The position numbers were made by a program, and so were the translations under genes. Below, piece after piece: positions 9,773 to 20,149 of a stretch of DNA of 38,743 nt. The stretch comes from Nemertoderma westbladi. Taxonomy: Eukaryota; Xenacoelomorpha; Nemertodermatida; Nemertodermatidae. The notes beneath the pieces are model-generated. The model was given only the letters and a program-made list of their open reading frames with translations. It made no database searches and was not told where the DNA came from. Where the stretch lies: contig JAUCBJ010004691.1 in NCBI GenBank assembly GCA_032718475.1, forward strand, positions 1 to 38,743. Reading direction: 5' to 3'. The number at the start of each line of letters is the position of its first letter. The stretch's first letter is position 1.

Positions 9773-10769
9773 CAACTCCCCACCCCATACAGTCCACTTT
9801 ATCGCACACTAATGGGAGGTGTCTAACATCCCAACTCCCCACCCCATACAGTCCACTTTATCGCACACTAATGGGAGGTGTCTAACATCCCAACTCCCCA
9901 CCCCATACAGTCCACTTTATCGCACACTAATGGGAGGTGTCTAACATCCCAACTCCCCACCCCATACAGTCCACTTTATCGCACACTAATGGGAGGTGTC
10001 TAACATCCCAACTCCCCACCCCATACAGTCCACTTTATCGCACACTAATGGGAGGTGTCTAACATCCCAACTCCCCACCCCATACAGTCCACTTTATCGC
10101 ACACTAATGGGAGGTGTCTAACATCCCAACTCCCCACCCCATACAGTCCACTTTATCGCACACTAATGGGAGGTGTCTAACATCCCAACTCCCCACCCCA
10201 TACAGTCCACTTTATCGCACACTAATGGAAGGTGTCTAACATCCCAACTCCCCACCCCATACAGTCCACTTTATCGCACACTAATGGGAGGTGTCTATCC
10301 CAACTCCCCACCCCATACAGTCCACTTTATCGCACACTAATGGGAGGTGTCTAACATCCCAACTCCCCACCCCATACAGTCCACTTTATCGCACACTAAT
10401 GGGAGGTGTCTAACATCCCAACTCCCCACCCCATACAGTCCACTTTATCGCACACTAATGGGAGGTGTCTAACATCCCAACTCCCCACCCCATACAGTCC
10501 ACTTTATCGCACACTAATGGGAGGTGTCTAACATCCCAACTCCCCACCCCATACAGTCTACTTTATCGCACACTAATGGGAGGTGTCTAACATCCCAACT
10601 CCCCACCCCATACAGTCCACTTTATCGAACACTAATGGGAGGTGTCTAACATCCCAACTCCCCACCCCATACAGTCCACTTTATCGCACACTAATGGGAG
10701 GTGTCTAACATCCCAACTCCCCACCCCATACAGTCCACTTTATCGCACACAAATGGAAGGTGTCTAACA
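9773..10769 (+). repeat. 59-bp minisatellite, copy 1 (~17 units)
   Basis: A 59-bp unit containing CAACTCCCCACCCCATACAG and later GGGAGGTGTCTAACATCC repeats about 17 times with very few differences. One unit near 10295 lacks four bases. 59 is not a multiple of 3, so no long frame is kept open. The last unit ends in CTAACA and is followed by CCGTCTCACTTCGATAAGAC, exactly as in the second array at 33202. Confidence 0.95.
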
Positions 10770-10924
10770 GCCGTCTCACTTCGATAAGACCCGACGGAAC
10801 AGGCCCTGTCTTCCCCAATATCTCTCTTTTCAACTCTGCGCCGTTCCTAACAACAATGTTGTTTAGTGACAGGGATTATAAACTTTCACTGCATTACACT
10901 ATACACCATAAACCCGCTGATTTT
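10770..10924 (+). other. unique linker of the 59/24-bp module, intact LINE target site
   Basis: This single-copy stretch joins the 59-bp and 24-bp arrays. At 10788-10798 it reads ACCCGACGGAA without interruption. In the second module the same sequence is split after CCGAC by the minus-strand LINE. This copy therefore shows the unoccupied site. Confidence 0.85.
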
Positions 10925-11223
10925 GGACTGAGGCACCCCACCCCAGTCGGACTAAAGGGACCCACCCTAGTTGGACTAAGTTGCCCCATTCTAGATGGAC
11001 TGAGGTCCCCCACCCTATTTGGAATAAGGTGCCCCACCCTAGTTGGAATAAGGTGACCTACCCTAGTTGGACTAAGTTGCCCCATTCTAGATGGACTGAA
11101 GTACCCCACCCTATTTGGAAAAAGGTACCCCACCCTAGTTGGAATAAGGTACCCCACCCTAGTTGGAATAAGGTGCCCCACCCTAGTTGGAATAAGGTGC
11201 CCCACCTAGTTGGACTGAAGTGC
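10925..11223 (+). repeat. 24-bp minisatellite, copy 1 (~12 units)
   Basis: The unit CCCCACCCTAGTTGGAATAA plus GGTG is repeated about 12 times with variants (GGACTGAGG, GGACTAAG, TTCTAGATGG). Because 24 is a multiple of 3, frames stay open on both strands and give 8-aa repeats. These are a composition effect, not a protein. Confidence 0.9.
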
Positions 11224-11540
11224 CAACTTTCTAGAACAATAGTCCCACTTAGTCAATAAAATAATAGAATATTACAATACCAAGTTTACTTTATGTATAA
11301 CATAACGAGTGTGTATTCCTCTATCGGAATAAGACAATAAATAAGCATATGTCGTCAGAAATGATATATTTACTCCGATCACAGATTACCTCACGTTTTT
11401 TTTACCAAAATAATTTTCCTCCATAAATTTAATTATACGAATTGATTCATAATTTTATTTCCATAATAAAATAAAACAAAATGTTTAATCGTATTATACC
11501 GACGATCCTCTTACCAATAGTCTGCGACTGAGAGTCTGTA
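11224..11540. other. AT-rich spacer
   Basis: No gene is seen. The first 20 bases (AACTTTCTAGAACAATAGT) are the right end of the module shared with 36970-36987; homology to the second copy stops there. Confidence 0.5.
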
Positions 11541-11870
11541 ACTAAATGTCTGTTTATTTTGGTAGAAATTTGATTATTTTTGTGAAATAAGCATTTATTT
11601 TTTGGGGAATATTATGTATTTATTTTTGGGGAAAATGTATTCAATTTGGGAAAATTTGTATTTATTTTGGGGGTTTTGTCATTTATTTTGGTGTGAATAA
11701 TTGGTTTTGGGGAACATTTAGTTATTTTGGCGTTTTATAATTGTTTTTGTGTTTGAATAATTTTATTTGGAGGGACTATATTATACTTGGTATTGAATAA
11801 TTTTTTTGAAATAACATGGTTTTCAATATTTGGTGAAATTTTCATCAATTTTGGTGTGACTTCAATGGTA
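11541..11870 (+). repeat. T/G-rich degenerate repeat tract
   Basis: Degenerate motifs like TTTATTTTGGGG and TTTGGGGAA recur about every 12-40 bases, with almost all G on the plus strand. It has strong strand asymmetry and no ORF. It recalls G-strand simple repeats but is too irregular to be telomeric. Confidence 0.6.
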
Positions 11871-12190
11871 GCCCTAAAATAGTTAGGAGTTCCCATGTTC
11901 TCCTTAGTAAGGCTCTCCTGTCATAGACTCGTGTCGTCGCCATGCCAGCCAGGTTTTTTTTTTATTTTATCCCGTGAAGATCAGTGTAAAATTTTTCGAT
12001 TTGACAGTAACTTTTACATTGTTTGTGAAGCTTCAACTTTTAAATTTTCAGACTTTCAATTTTTTATACTCAACTGCCACTATTGCCACTACTATGACGT
12101 CATCTACGGACGGTCCACCAAGTCATCTCATATAATCACATATTATGCGATATTTTACTAGATTTCTGTTAATTAAGTAATTAATTAATT
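11871..12190. other. non-coding spacer ending in (TTAA)n
   Basis: No supported gene; an 88-codon frame at 11895-12161 lacks any domain and overlaps simple T runs. A short TTAA/AATT repeat at about 12167-12191 marks the left edge of the 51-bp satellite. Confidence 0.4.
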
Positions 12191-12786
12191 AAGTGGATGT
12201 CATCGGGATTAAACACGCGATAACAATGGGGCAAGCCATGTAAGTGTATGTAATGGGGATTAAACACGCGATAACAATGGGGCGAGCCATGTAAGCGGAT
12301 GTCATGGGGATTAAACACGCGATAACAATGGGGCGAGCCATGTAAGTGGATGTCATGGGGGATTAAACACGCGATAACAAAGGGGCGAGTCATGTAAGTG
12401 GATGTCATGGGGATTAAACACGCGATAACAAAGGGGCGAGCCATGTAAGTGGATGTCATAGGGGATTAAACACGCGATAACAATGGGGCGAGCCATGTAA
12501 GTGGATATCATGGGGATTAAACACGCGATAACAATGGGGCGAGCCATGTAAGTGGATGTCATAGGGGATTAAACACGCGATAACAAAGGGGCGATCCATG
12601 TAAGTGGATGTTATGGGGATTAAACATGCGATAACGATGGGGCGAGCCATGTAAGTGGATGTCATAGGGGATTAAACACGCGATAATAATGGGGCGAGCC
12701 ATGTAAGTGGAGCGTAGGGATTAAACACGCGATAACAATGGGGCGAGTCATGTAAATGGAGCGTCACTAGGGATTAAACACGCGAT
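12191..12786 (+). repeat. 51-bp minisatellite, left part (~11.6 units)
   Basis: The 51-bp unit contains ATTAAACACGCGATAACA, then GGGGCGAGCCATGTAAGTGG and ATGTCAT. The array is cut by the LINE at 12787 and resumes at 28881. The final bases TAAACACGCGAT (12775-12786) are duplicated at 28879-28890, which is the LINE target-site duplication. Confidence 0.95.
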
Positions 12787-12995
12787 CCTGCACCTGCACC
12801 TGGCAGCAAGGGTACAGGGCATGACCCAGCAGATGAGCTGCAACAGCCAATGGTGGGTCATGTGCGCCAGAGTAGATATGGGTGATGGGCCTCATATCTG
12901 ACTCCATTGCGACACCCACCCTTTGGAATGGCAAACCAGGGTGTGGTATTTGCCCCGAGAGCTGACTCGGCAAAAAAGCACCCCCAACCCCCACT

Positions 12996-15889
12996 ATGGA
13001 TTACATTAGCAATGCGGAGGTCCGGCCACTAGAGGCCAGTGGAATTACCGGACACAATCGGCCTCACAGGCGTCAGTTAACTCCTGACCGGCTGCCTGTC
13101 TCACCCCCTACTGGAGAGAGAGCAGTCAACAATTCTTTGAGTCCCTTTCCTGATGACCTTTCTGGCCCAAACCCTGGGTCACCAGGGAGGCCAGATTGTG
13201 ATGGGGAGAGGGATTCTGGAGTTGGAGGCTACTCTCATGTTCCACCCCGACCAACAAAGCCATTGGTGAATCTGAGGCAAGTCACTAGACTAGCCTCAGT
13301 AAACACCCTAACACTCGGGTCCCCAATGCGACAAGGTGAGCTGACTGCCTTGGCAGATAAGCTTTCTCTTAGCGCAGTGGGTGTTCAAGAGCACCGAATG
13401 CAGACTGGACAGACTGATGAGGTTCTGATTAAGGACATGGGGGGCGGTTGGCGACTCGCCCTCGCGTCAGCAGATGATAGTGGCAATGGTGGAATTGGTC
13501 TATTGATGAATCCAACTGCACATGCAGCATTAGACAAAATAGACCAAATCTCTAACCGCATCATCCGTTGCCACTTCTCATGTTCTGGAAGACTGGCTAA
13601 GAAGTTTCCTAAAGTGGTTCTGATTGTGTGCTACTCTCCAACTAGTGTTGCCCCTGTAGAGGAGGTGGAAAATTTTACCACAATCTACAAGCAGCTACTG
13701 ATGGAGTGGATCAGCATGCATTCTTAACATTCCTGGGAGACTTTAATGCAAGTCTGCATCAATCACCTACATCGCCCTGGGTCTATAGCAATAGTGTTAA
13801 CCGAAATTCTGTCCATCTTCAGGATTTTATCTCTGGAAATGGATTGTTTTCGGCTGGAACCCAGTTCAAGAAGCGAACTGGAAAGCTATGGACTCATAGT
13901 GGACCCAGTGGTCACAAGTCCCAGATTGGACATTGCTTTCGCCGTGAGGACCAGCCAGTGCATAATCTTGTACTTTGGCAGCCTCATGGAGTGAATAAGC
14001 ATGGTGGACAGCCCATGACTTTCTTGAGACGCATCTTAAAGGACACTGGCCTTAAAGATGCGGATGATCTAGCAAATGTCATGGGTGATAGGGAGTTGTG
14101 GCGGTGCAATTTTGTTGACAAGCCGGCACAGCATTCTTAAAAATGCAGCTGCAATGCAGCATGCCGATCCTAGTAGTAGTCCCAGATAGACCATATTCTG
14201 TTTCGTAGGAAATACAGGAGCTCTATACAAGACTGCAATGCATTTACACTTCGACCCTTCTCCAGTGATCACCGCCTTATTGTGGCCAAGGTAAGACTTA
14301 GTCTGCGTGCTAGCAGAACAACGAAATCTGCCTTGCCGCGGCATGACTGGTCCTCTCTGTTGCAACAACCAAGTGTGAGATCCAGCTTCACACTACAGCT
14401 GAGCAACAGGTATGAGGCTCTTGCCTCTGAGGCGGCAGATCACTGTGAAGGCTATACTGCCTTTACAGAAGCATTTAAGTTAGCAGCTGCAGAAACAGTT
14501 CCTGTATACCCTCGAAACAGGAAAAGGGCCCCCTGGACTGACAACAAAATTCAAAAGTGCCGAAATGACCTTCATAAGGCGCAGAAAGAGTCCCGACTCA
14601 AACAGACTACAGCGGCCAAGAATGCAGTTAAGGCTGCATCTAGGTCCTTGAACAGGCAGTACTCTGTTAATCTACAGGAGCTAATAAACCAACAGGTTGA
14701 TGCCATCAATGATGCTGACGACAGCAGGCAATCATCCCAGGCATGGAAATCGATCAATCTGCTTACTGGGCGGAAAAGCCAACCAACCACCAAGGTTAAG
14801 GCTGAATCACCAGCCGATCGCCTCAGTGGTTGGAAAGCCCACTTTGAAAAGCTCCTCAATAATGACAGGGTATTGCCTGATAACTTTATAGAAGTAAAAG
14901 TGACTGAGTCTGTACTCCCAGATATTCCCATTGGCGATATCTCCTTTGCAGAAGTGAAGGCTGCTGCAAAGAGCATTAAGACCAATCGTGCCAGTGGAGT
15001 AGATGGTGTTCCCCCTGAGGTCTTTAAAATACCTGAGTGTTTAAAGCTCATCTATCCCATCATAGTAGACATGTACCGTACAACAAGAGTCCCACAAGAA
15101 ATGAAAACAAATAAGTTGGTGCCAGTTCCCAAGAAGGGCAACCTAACACTCTATGGTTCTTTTCGGGGAATCTCATTGATCTCGATTGCTGCAAAGCTAT
15201 ACAATAGGATTCTATTAAATCGCATCAGGGATCCCATTGAGAGACTGCTCCGTGGAAATCAGAATGGGTTCCGTAAAGGTCGTGGGACCATGGAGCCCAT
15301 TTTGGCACTTAGAAGGATAATTGAAGAATTATCAAAAAAGAAAGACAGGCATCTGGCTGTTATCTTTGTTGACTTCTTCAATGCCTTTGATTCAGTCTCT
15401 CGGTCACGTATGTTCAGCATACTTTCATTATATGGGATTCGTGATGAAATTATTGCAGCAATCAGATCAGTATACGATGGTTTGACAACATTTGTGTCTA
15501 CTGTTGACGGTGACACAGAACCATTTGAAGAGTTATGGGGCGTCCTCCAAGGAGACACACTTGCACCATTCTTGTTCATTATTGTGGTTGACTATGTTCT
15601 ACGCATGTCCTTAGATCATCATAATGATGATGGGGTGATGATAACTCCACCTACTGGCTCCAGAAGTCGAGGAAATCCTGCCAAGTACCTAACTGATCTA
15701 GACTTTGCTGATGACTTAGGAGTACTCTCAGAATCATTAGAGGGAGCCCAACGGCTCCTCAGCTCATTAGAACATGCTGCTTCTAGTGTTGGTCTTTTTA
15801 TTAACTCCAGAAAGACCAAAATTCTGACAGTTAACTTTGAAAGTCCTCAGCAAGTCTCTGATCGGATGAGCATAAGCTCAAAGGATGGT
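12996..15889 (+). pseudogene. LINE ORF, endonuclease-reverse transcriptase, broken
   Basis: The ORF starts with ATG at 12996 and a ~95-residue Pro-rich leader. An exonuclease-endonuclease-phosphatase (APE) domain follows: N103, E132 in QEHRM, Y214 in CYSPTS. One base lost near 13675 (AATTTTACC, versus AATTTCTACC in the other copy) shifts the frame, ending the first open stretch at 13727. The GDFNA motif is read in the next frame. A foreign 253-bp LINE piece interrupts it at 13927-14179. From about 14190 the frame is open again: SSDHRLIVAK, then the RT with FVDFFNAFD (motif A), GVLQGDTLAPF (B) and LDFADD (C, catalytic Asp codon at 15710). The last codons before 15890 are continued at 28251. 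The intact protein would be about 1075 aa, judged from the minus-strand copy. The enzyme nicks DNA and primes reverse transcription of its own RNA. Confidence 0.9.
13927..14179 (+). mobile_element. 5'-truncated LINE copy inserted into the same LINE family
   Basis: This segment is the last ~200 coding bases plus 3' UTR and (TAG)3 tail of the same LINE. It sits inside the endonuclease region. TCCCAGAT precedes it (13919-13926) and follows it (14180-14187); the uninterrupted copy at 36.2 kb has this once. It is therefore an ordinary, strongly 5'-truncated retrotransposition. It creates the misleading ORF that seems to end in PAQHS at 14140. Confidence 0.95.
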
Positions 15890-15894
15890 ATGCT
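15890..15894 (+). repeat. target-site duplication of the BEL/Pao element, left (ATGCT)
   Basis: ATGCT here and at 28246-28250 flanks the 12.35-kb element. In the uninterrupted minus-strand LINE the sequence reads GGTATGCTTGAGC once. Five bases is typical for BEL/Pao integration. Confidence 0.95.
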
Positions 15895-17079
15895 TGTTCG
15901 CGCTTTCAGACCTTTGGCAGTTTAACCCGCCAAATTAGGATGTCTTCTAGATAATAAATCGCTTTAGCCTCTAACAAGTATTTGATTCACTACACTAGTT
16001 GAAACAAATCTGTGCGCGATCATTCACCCGTTGGATATACCCGGGAGATTGACTTCGACGGCTTAATCGTATTGCTATGTAAGCCTAATGTATTATTCGA
16101 CTGACAGTATTATATAATCTCTGACAATATTATTCACCTTCGGGGAATATTAACAGTTCCTTTAGGACGTGGCGCTCTATCTATATAAACAGAGTTATGA
16201 CTTAAACTACTCACAACGATATGGCTTAGTTACAATTCACATATATGGCGCATTCTTTAGGAAATGCTTCGTTATCAGTCTCACTCATACACAATGCTGC
16301 ACAATACTGCACACTGATCTGCCGATCTTCACTGATTTTAGTCACATATAAAAGGAACACGGACCGAATCATGTAGGGTCTATCAAATAACATTAGATTC
16401 ACTTCAAACCACTTTAACATAAGTCACAATTGTTATATGTAACCTTTCTCTCTTACCTTCGGTATATCAAGAATATTGGGTTTCGGGGTTATTTCTCGTT
16501 ATTCCAAATATAATTCATCAACAAATATAATGAATAACCGACAGCAAAGCAGTAATGTTAAGTTAAGTTGCACAGTATGGGCCAGTTAACCAGTGTTAAC
16601 CAGTGCAGATAACATTGAGTTACCCAGTTGGTTTGATAACGGATATATGTCCTTATAATTAAGCCTACTAGTGTAAGGCTAAAGCAGAAAAGCACAAAAA
16701 TACTCCAAAGCCGTTCTTCCTTGGCTCAGGACTGAATGATAACACACTAAAAACTGATAAGAATAACCTTATTTACAAAGGCTTCCACCCACCAGAATGA
16801 GCATACAGATAGGAAAATTCAGTTCAGTAGATCTGTGATAGGTCGAAATCAAAACCAACTCAAATCCTATTGGCAGGTACAGAAAGCAGGGCTGTGGGGC
16901 AACCTTCCCAAGCTGGTTGGACGATCGAACATAGCCCAGATCCCTTCGTACAGCAAATCAGCCAATCAGCCGGTAGCTTGCACTATTCGAGCTAGAGATC
17001 CCTTTTAGAGTATTCCAGCGCCTTGGGGGGAACTGGTTAGCAAAGCAAACGAATCAGTTATCCCACAAAAGCTTTTACA
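15895..17079 (-). repeat. BEL/Pao 3' LTR
   Basis: Plus-strand ends are TGTTCGCG and TTTTACA. It is 1185 bp, lacking four bases (CAGA) near 16794 that the other LTR has. Small ORFs inside both LTRs are identical because the LTRs are, not because they are genes. Confidence 0.95.
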
Positions 17080-17087
17080 CCGCTCCC
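17080..17087 (-). promoter_or_regulatory. candidate polypurine tract of the BEL/Pao element
   Basis: On the minus strand the bases just before the 3' LTR read GGGAGCGG, followed by TGTAAAAGC. It is short and interrupted by one C, but in the right place. Confidence 0.5.
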
Positions 17088-17159
17088 AGAAAATGGGATT
17101 TAAGTCTATAAAATATACAAAATCACAGTTTCTAAAATACGAGAATACTCTAAACAGTT

Positions 17160-18545
17160 AGTCTTTCTTGCGCAGACGGCGTTTACGCAGTTTTTTAAAG
17201 CTAGCAAGAGTCTTTTCTCTTTGGGGTGAGCCACTTTACAAGGAGGGCTATAACTCCTGGGTGACGGGTGCAATATGATTGCATCAGAAGGCGTGGGATT
17301 ATAGTCGGGGTATCCGCCGTTTCAATATGTTTCTCCTCGAGCTGATTTTCCTCCGCTCATCGTTGGATACGTTCGTCTAAAACTCTCGCCGAGAATAGGG
17401 TCGTCCAAGTTCAATATCGTCTTAGAGACTATGGATTTCCCAATCGAACTGGGATAAAGCCAATCCGTTTACCGCTTGGACTTGCTGTTATAATTTAGGT
17501 TTATCTGAGCAAACGTAGATTTCTTTTCTGATCTTTGTAGAATAGCGTCTATCTCTTTTCGTACAACGCTCTCCTCCACCTTGATGACAGGTGGTATCGT
17601 GTTAAGCGGGAACGATTCCGATTATACGATTGAATGGCGATATCGGGTGCCCGTGCCCCAATCCGTGCCCCAATCCAGGTAAGATGGGCGGATATTTAGG
17701 GAGCCCACAACCTGAGTGCCACCGACTAACGGTTCGGGTAACACTGGATCTCTGAAGGGTAAGTACAGCTCGGGAGGATCCGTAATACTATTAGGATCGA
17801 GAGTTTGAGGTATCACTTGGGAATGAGGAGGTCTGACCGAGTATTCTGGAACTCTGATCATGGGTTTATTCAATGATCGCTTAAGGCGTGCGACCGTAGG
17901 TGATACGTCGAAAAGATTTCGCTCGAAACTCCCATAAGTATATCGCGTAAAACTGTGTTTAGCGCAACGTCTCCGCGGATGTTTATGCCTTTCGATTTGC
18001 TGGTTAGGTCTTTATCGTAATAATACCAAAGACGCACGTCTTGAAGGAGAAACGCGGGTGATATTTATTTGTTGTTACAATGCTTCTATCAAGAATTCCA
18101 AATATATGTTGGAGTTACCGCGTTTATTTGTTTCTTTAATGTCTTTTCTTTCGAGTCGATTTCGAATAGGATTTTCGTATTAGAATTTTGGTTTATCGTT
18201 TAGACTCCTCTGGGTAGGATATGTTCGACATAGTCCGTATCGTGTAAATCGATAGAATGACCAGTAGTTAAGAAGCCCATATACGTACCATTACGCTGCG
18301 TATATCGAGCAGCGAATTTTCTATAGTCCAACTCTCGCGAGAGCTGCACTTGGGACATTGTCGGTTCGATATAACGACCATCGTCCTCCGCAGCAGTTGG
18401 ACTAACGTCGCCGCGTATTAAGCTATCAACAAACGCTTGTAAAAGTAGAGTATATCGCTCTCCGATACCAAGACCATCTTCTATCAACTCCGTCATATCT
18501 GCTATATATGAGTTTATCCATATTATAAGGAGTTTATATTTAGGC
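17160..18545 (-). pseudogene. broken ORF fragments of unknown origin in the BEL/Pao 3' part
   Basis: Several minus-strand frames look like pieces of real protein broken by stops or shifts. One open piece runs about 18543-18200 and contains ERYTLLLQAFVDSLIRGD and GTYMGFLTTGHS. A second, around 18060-17870, contains SKGINIRGDVALN. A third is 17873-17622, proline-rich. A fourth, around 17600-17465, has VEESVVRKEIDAILQ. A basic tail (FKKLRKRRLRKKD) ends at about 17160. Position between pol remnants and the 3' LTR is where BEL/Pao elements may carry an extra gene such as env, but no signal peptide or membrane segment is visible. I do not recognise the family. Confidence 0.3.
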
Positions 18546-20149
18546 TAGCGAGCGTCGCTGCCTACCCCAATTAGCCCCCGGACAGTGCGAGATCCTCAGC
18601 ACCGATGTGTCGTCGCCGCTGTACTTTCGCCAACGACGTAGCCGCACAACGACAACGACAACCGGTACAAGTCACTCGACTGTCCGTCCCAAAGGCTTAG
18701 ATACACCTCAGGTTCTTACTGGAGAGTTAGGGTTACTTTCACAATTGCGACTCGCTACTGTAAACACACTTTAGCAGTAACATTCACCTATAAACTCACA
18801 AATACCACACAACTGGTCACAACTACGCACATTCGGGCCATTTGTCCGTTAGTCAATGCCTTCCAGAATGTCACTGTATTATTATGTATCCTTGGATACT
18901 AGCAGTGCGCTATTTATTCCCTATGCTATTCAATGGGACAAGCTTTCTATTGTTCTTTTAACTCAATTCTAATTCTAGCGTGGTTGTTGCTATGGTGACA
19001 TTATGCAAAGCTAGCGGTAGAATTAGGGTAATTCCAATGCATACAGATCTGGGATGTTATTTAATAGTATTCTTTAATAGTCAATGTTCTGTTTTATACA
19101 TGACTTTATGAATTTTATCGGCTATTGACTATGTTTGGGAGACTTTCGCACACTCATATGCATAATAAGATAAATCTCCGCTCCCTTGATCTATTAATTA
19201 ATGGAATTTTGGGAATGTTATAAATTGCGTAAAAATGGCAATTTATTAAATTCATTAAAAGGCATGAATTTAAATTTATTCCCTGAAATTTTATTATTTG
19301 ATAATTAAATTGACATATTTTGATTCTAGAACATGTCTGGGGACACAAGATCCTTAATTCTATGAAAATTGTCTTTTTAAGAATATCGGTAAATGCTACG
19401 ATATCTTAATTGACTAGAATTGTTGAAGGATCTGAATTTTACAGATTTTGATTTATTAGATTTGCAAATATTAAATAATTAATATTTGAGATGGGCACCG
19501 ATTTATTCCAGAACTTGTCTGGGGACGTTAACCACTGATTCTAAAATTTGTCTTTCAAGTATATCGGTGGGTGCCGCGATATCTTAATCGACTAGAATTG
19601 CAGATGGTCAAAGGGTTTAACAGATTTATTTTGCGTTATACGCTACTGTTAAAGGGACATCACGCTACTATATGTATTATTTAATATACGGTATGAGAGC
19701 AATATCGCACGAAGCAATGTCAGTGTGAAGAGGCAAGTCGTTTCCAAGGTCTACCCAGAGCTTGGTTTAGCCGAGACACGAGGATCTGAACTTTGCATTC
19801 CTAATACTCTGCCTACCAATAATACTTAAATATAGTAGTGGCTTTATTGTACTTTAATAAGTACGGACATTTCATCTTACTGTAGTCACGTATTTATAAT
19901 ATGATACGGACAGTAAGGAAAGAGAAAATTAATTATTTCTTGCTGTCGCATTAAATATAATATATACGTAATTAAGTAATAAACGCGAATATATATTGCA
20001 CTAATCTACTAAATAATCGCTAAAATAACATTCTACTGAATAAAATTAAAGAAAACGATTATAATAAAATTACATAGTAATACATACAGAAATATAAAAA
20101 TAATAAAATAATATAAAATAATAGAGTCACACACCCACTCCATATGTTG
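18546..20149 (-). other. BEL/Pao 3' non-coding region
   Basis: No integrase (HHCC or DDE) or other pol motif was found in any frame. A degenerate ~182-bp tandem duplication spans about 19310-19610: AGAAC(A/T)TGTCTGGGGAC and GATATCTTAAT recur at that spacing. The part nearest 20150 is very AT-rich. Confidence 0.4.

Larger units (their letters stand above)
12787..15894 (+). mobile_element. APE-type LINE (RTE-like), plus-strand copy, 5' part
   Basis: This is a full-length LINE inserted into the 51-bp satellite. It starts with a ~209-bp 5' UTR (12787-12995). The body is broken at 15894 by the BEL/Pao element and continues at 28251-28880. The element ends in a very short 3' UTR and a (TAG)n tail and has a 12-bp target duplication. 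Single-ORF layout, short 3' UTR and simple-repeat tail fit the RTE group, but the clade was not tested. It is non-functional: frameshift, self-insertion and the BEL insertion. Confidence 0.9.

Noticed and set aside
9593-9826. 77-codon hydrophobic ORF after the promoter-like cluster
   Set aside because: It is T-rich, runs into the 59-bp satellite and has no recognisable domain; its hydrophobicity follows from composition.
10894-11259. 8-aa repeat ORFs on both strands (HLIPTRVG type)
   Set aside because: They come from the 24-bp satellite, whose unit is a multiple of three.
13706-14140. 144-codon ORF joining endonuclease motifs to the LINE C-terminus
   Set aside because: It is a chimera created by the 253-bp LINE insertion at 13927, downstream of a frameshift.
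16169-16420. Small ORFs repeated at 27331-27582
   Set aside because: They lie in the two LTRs and are identical only because the LTRs are; no domain is seen.
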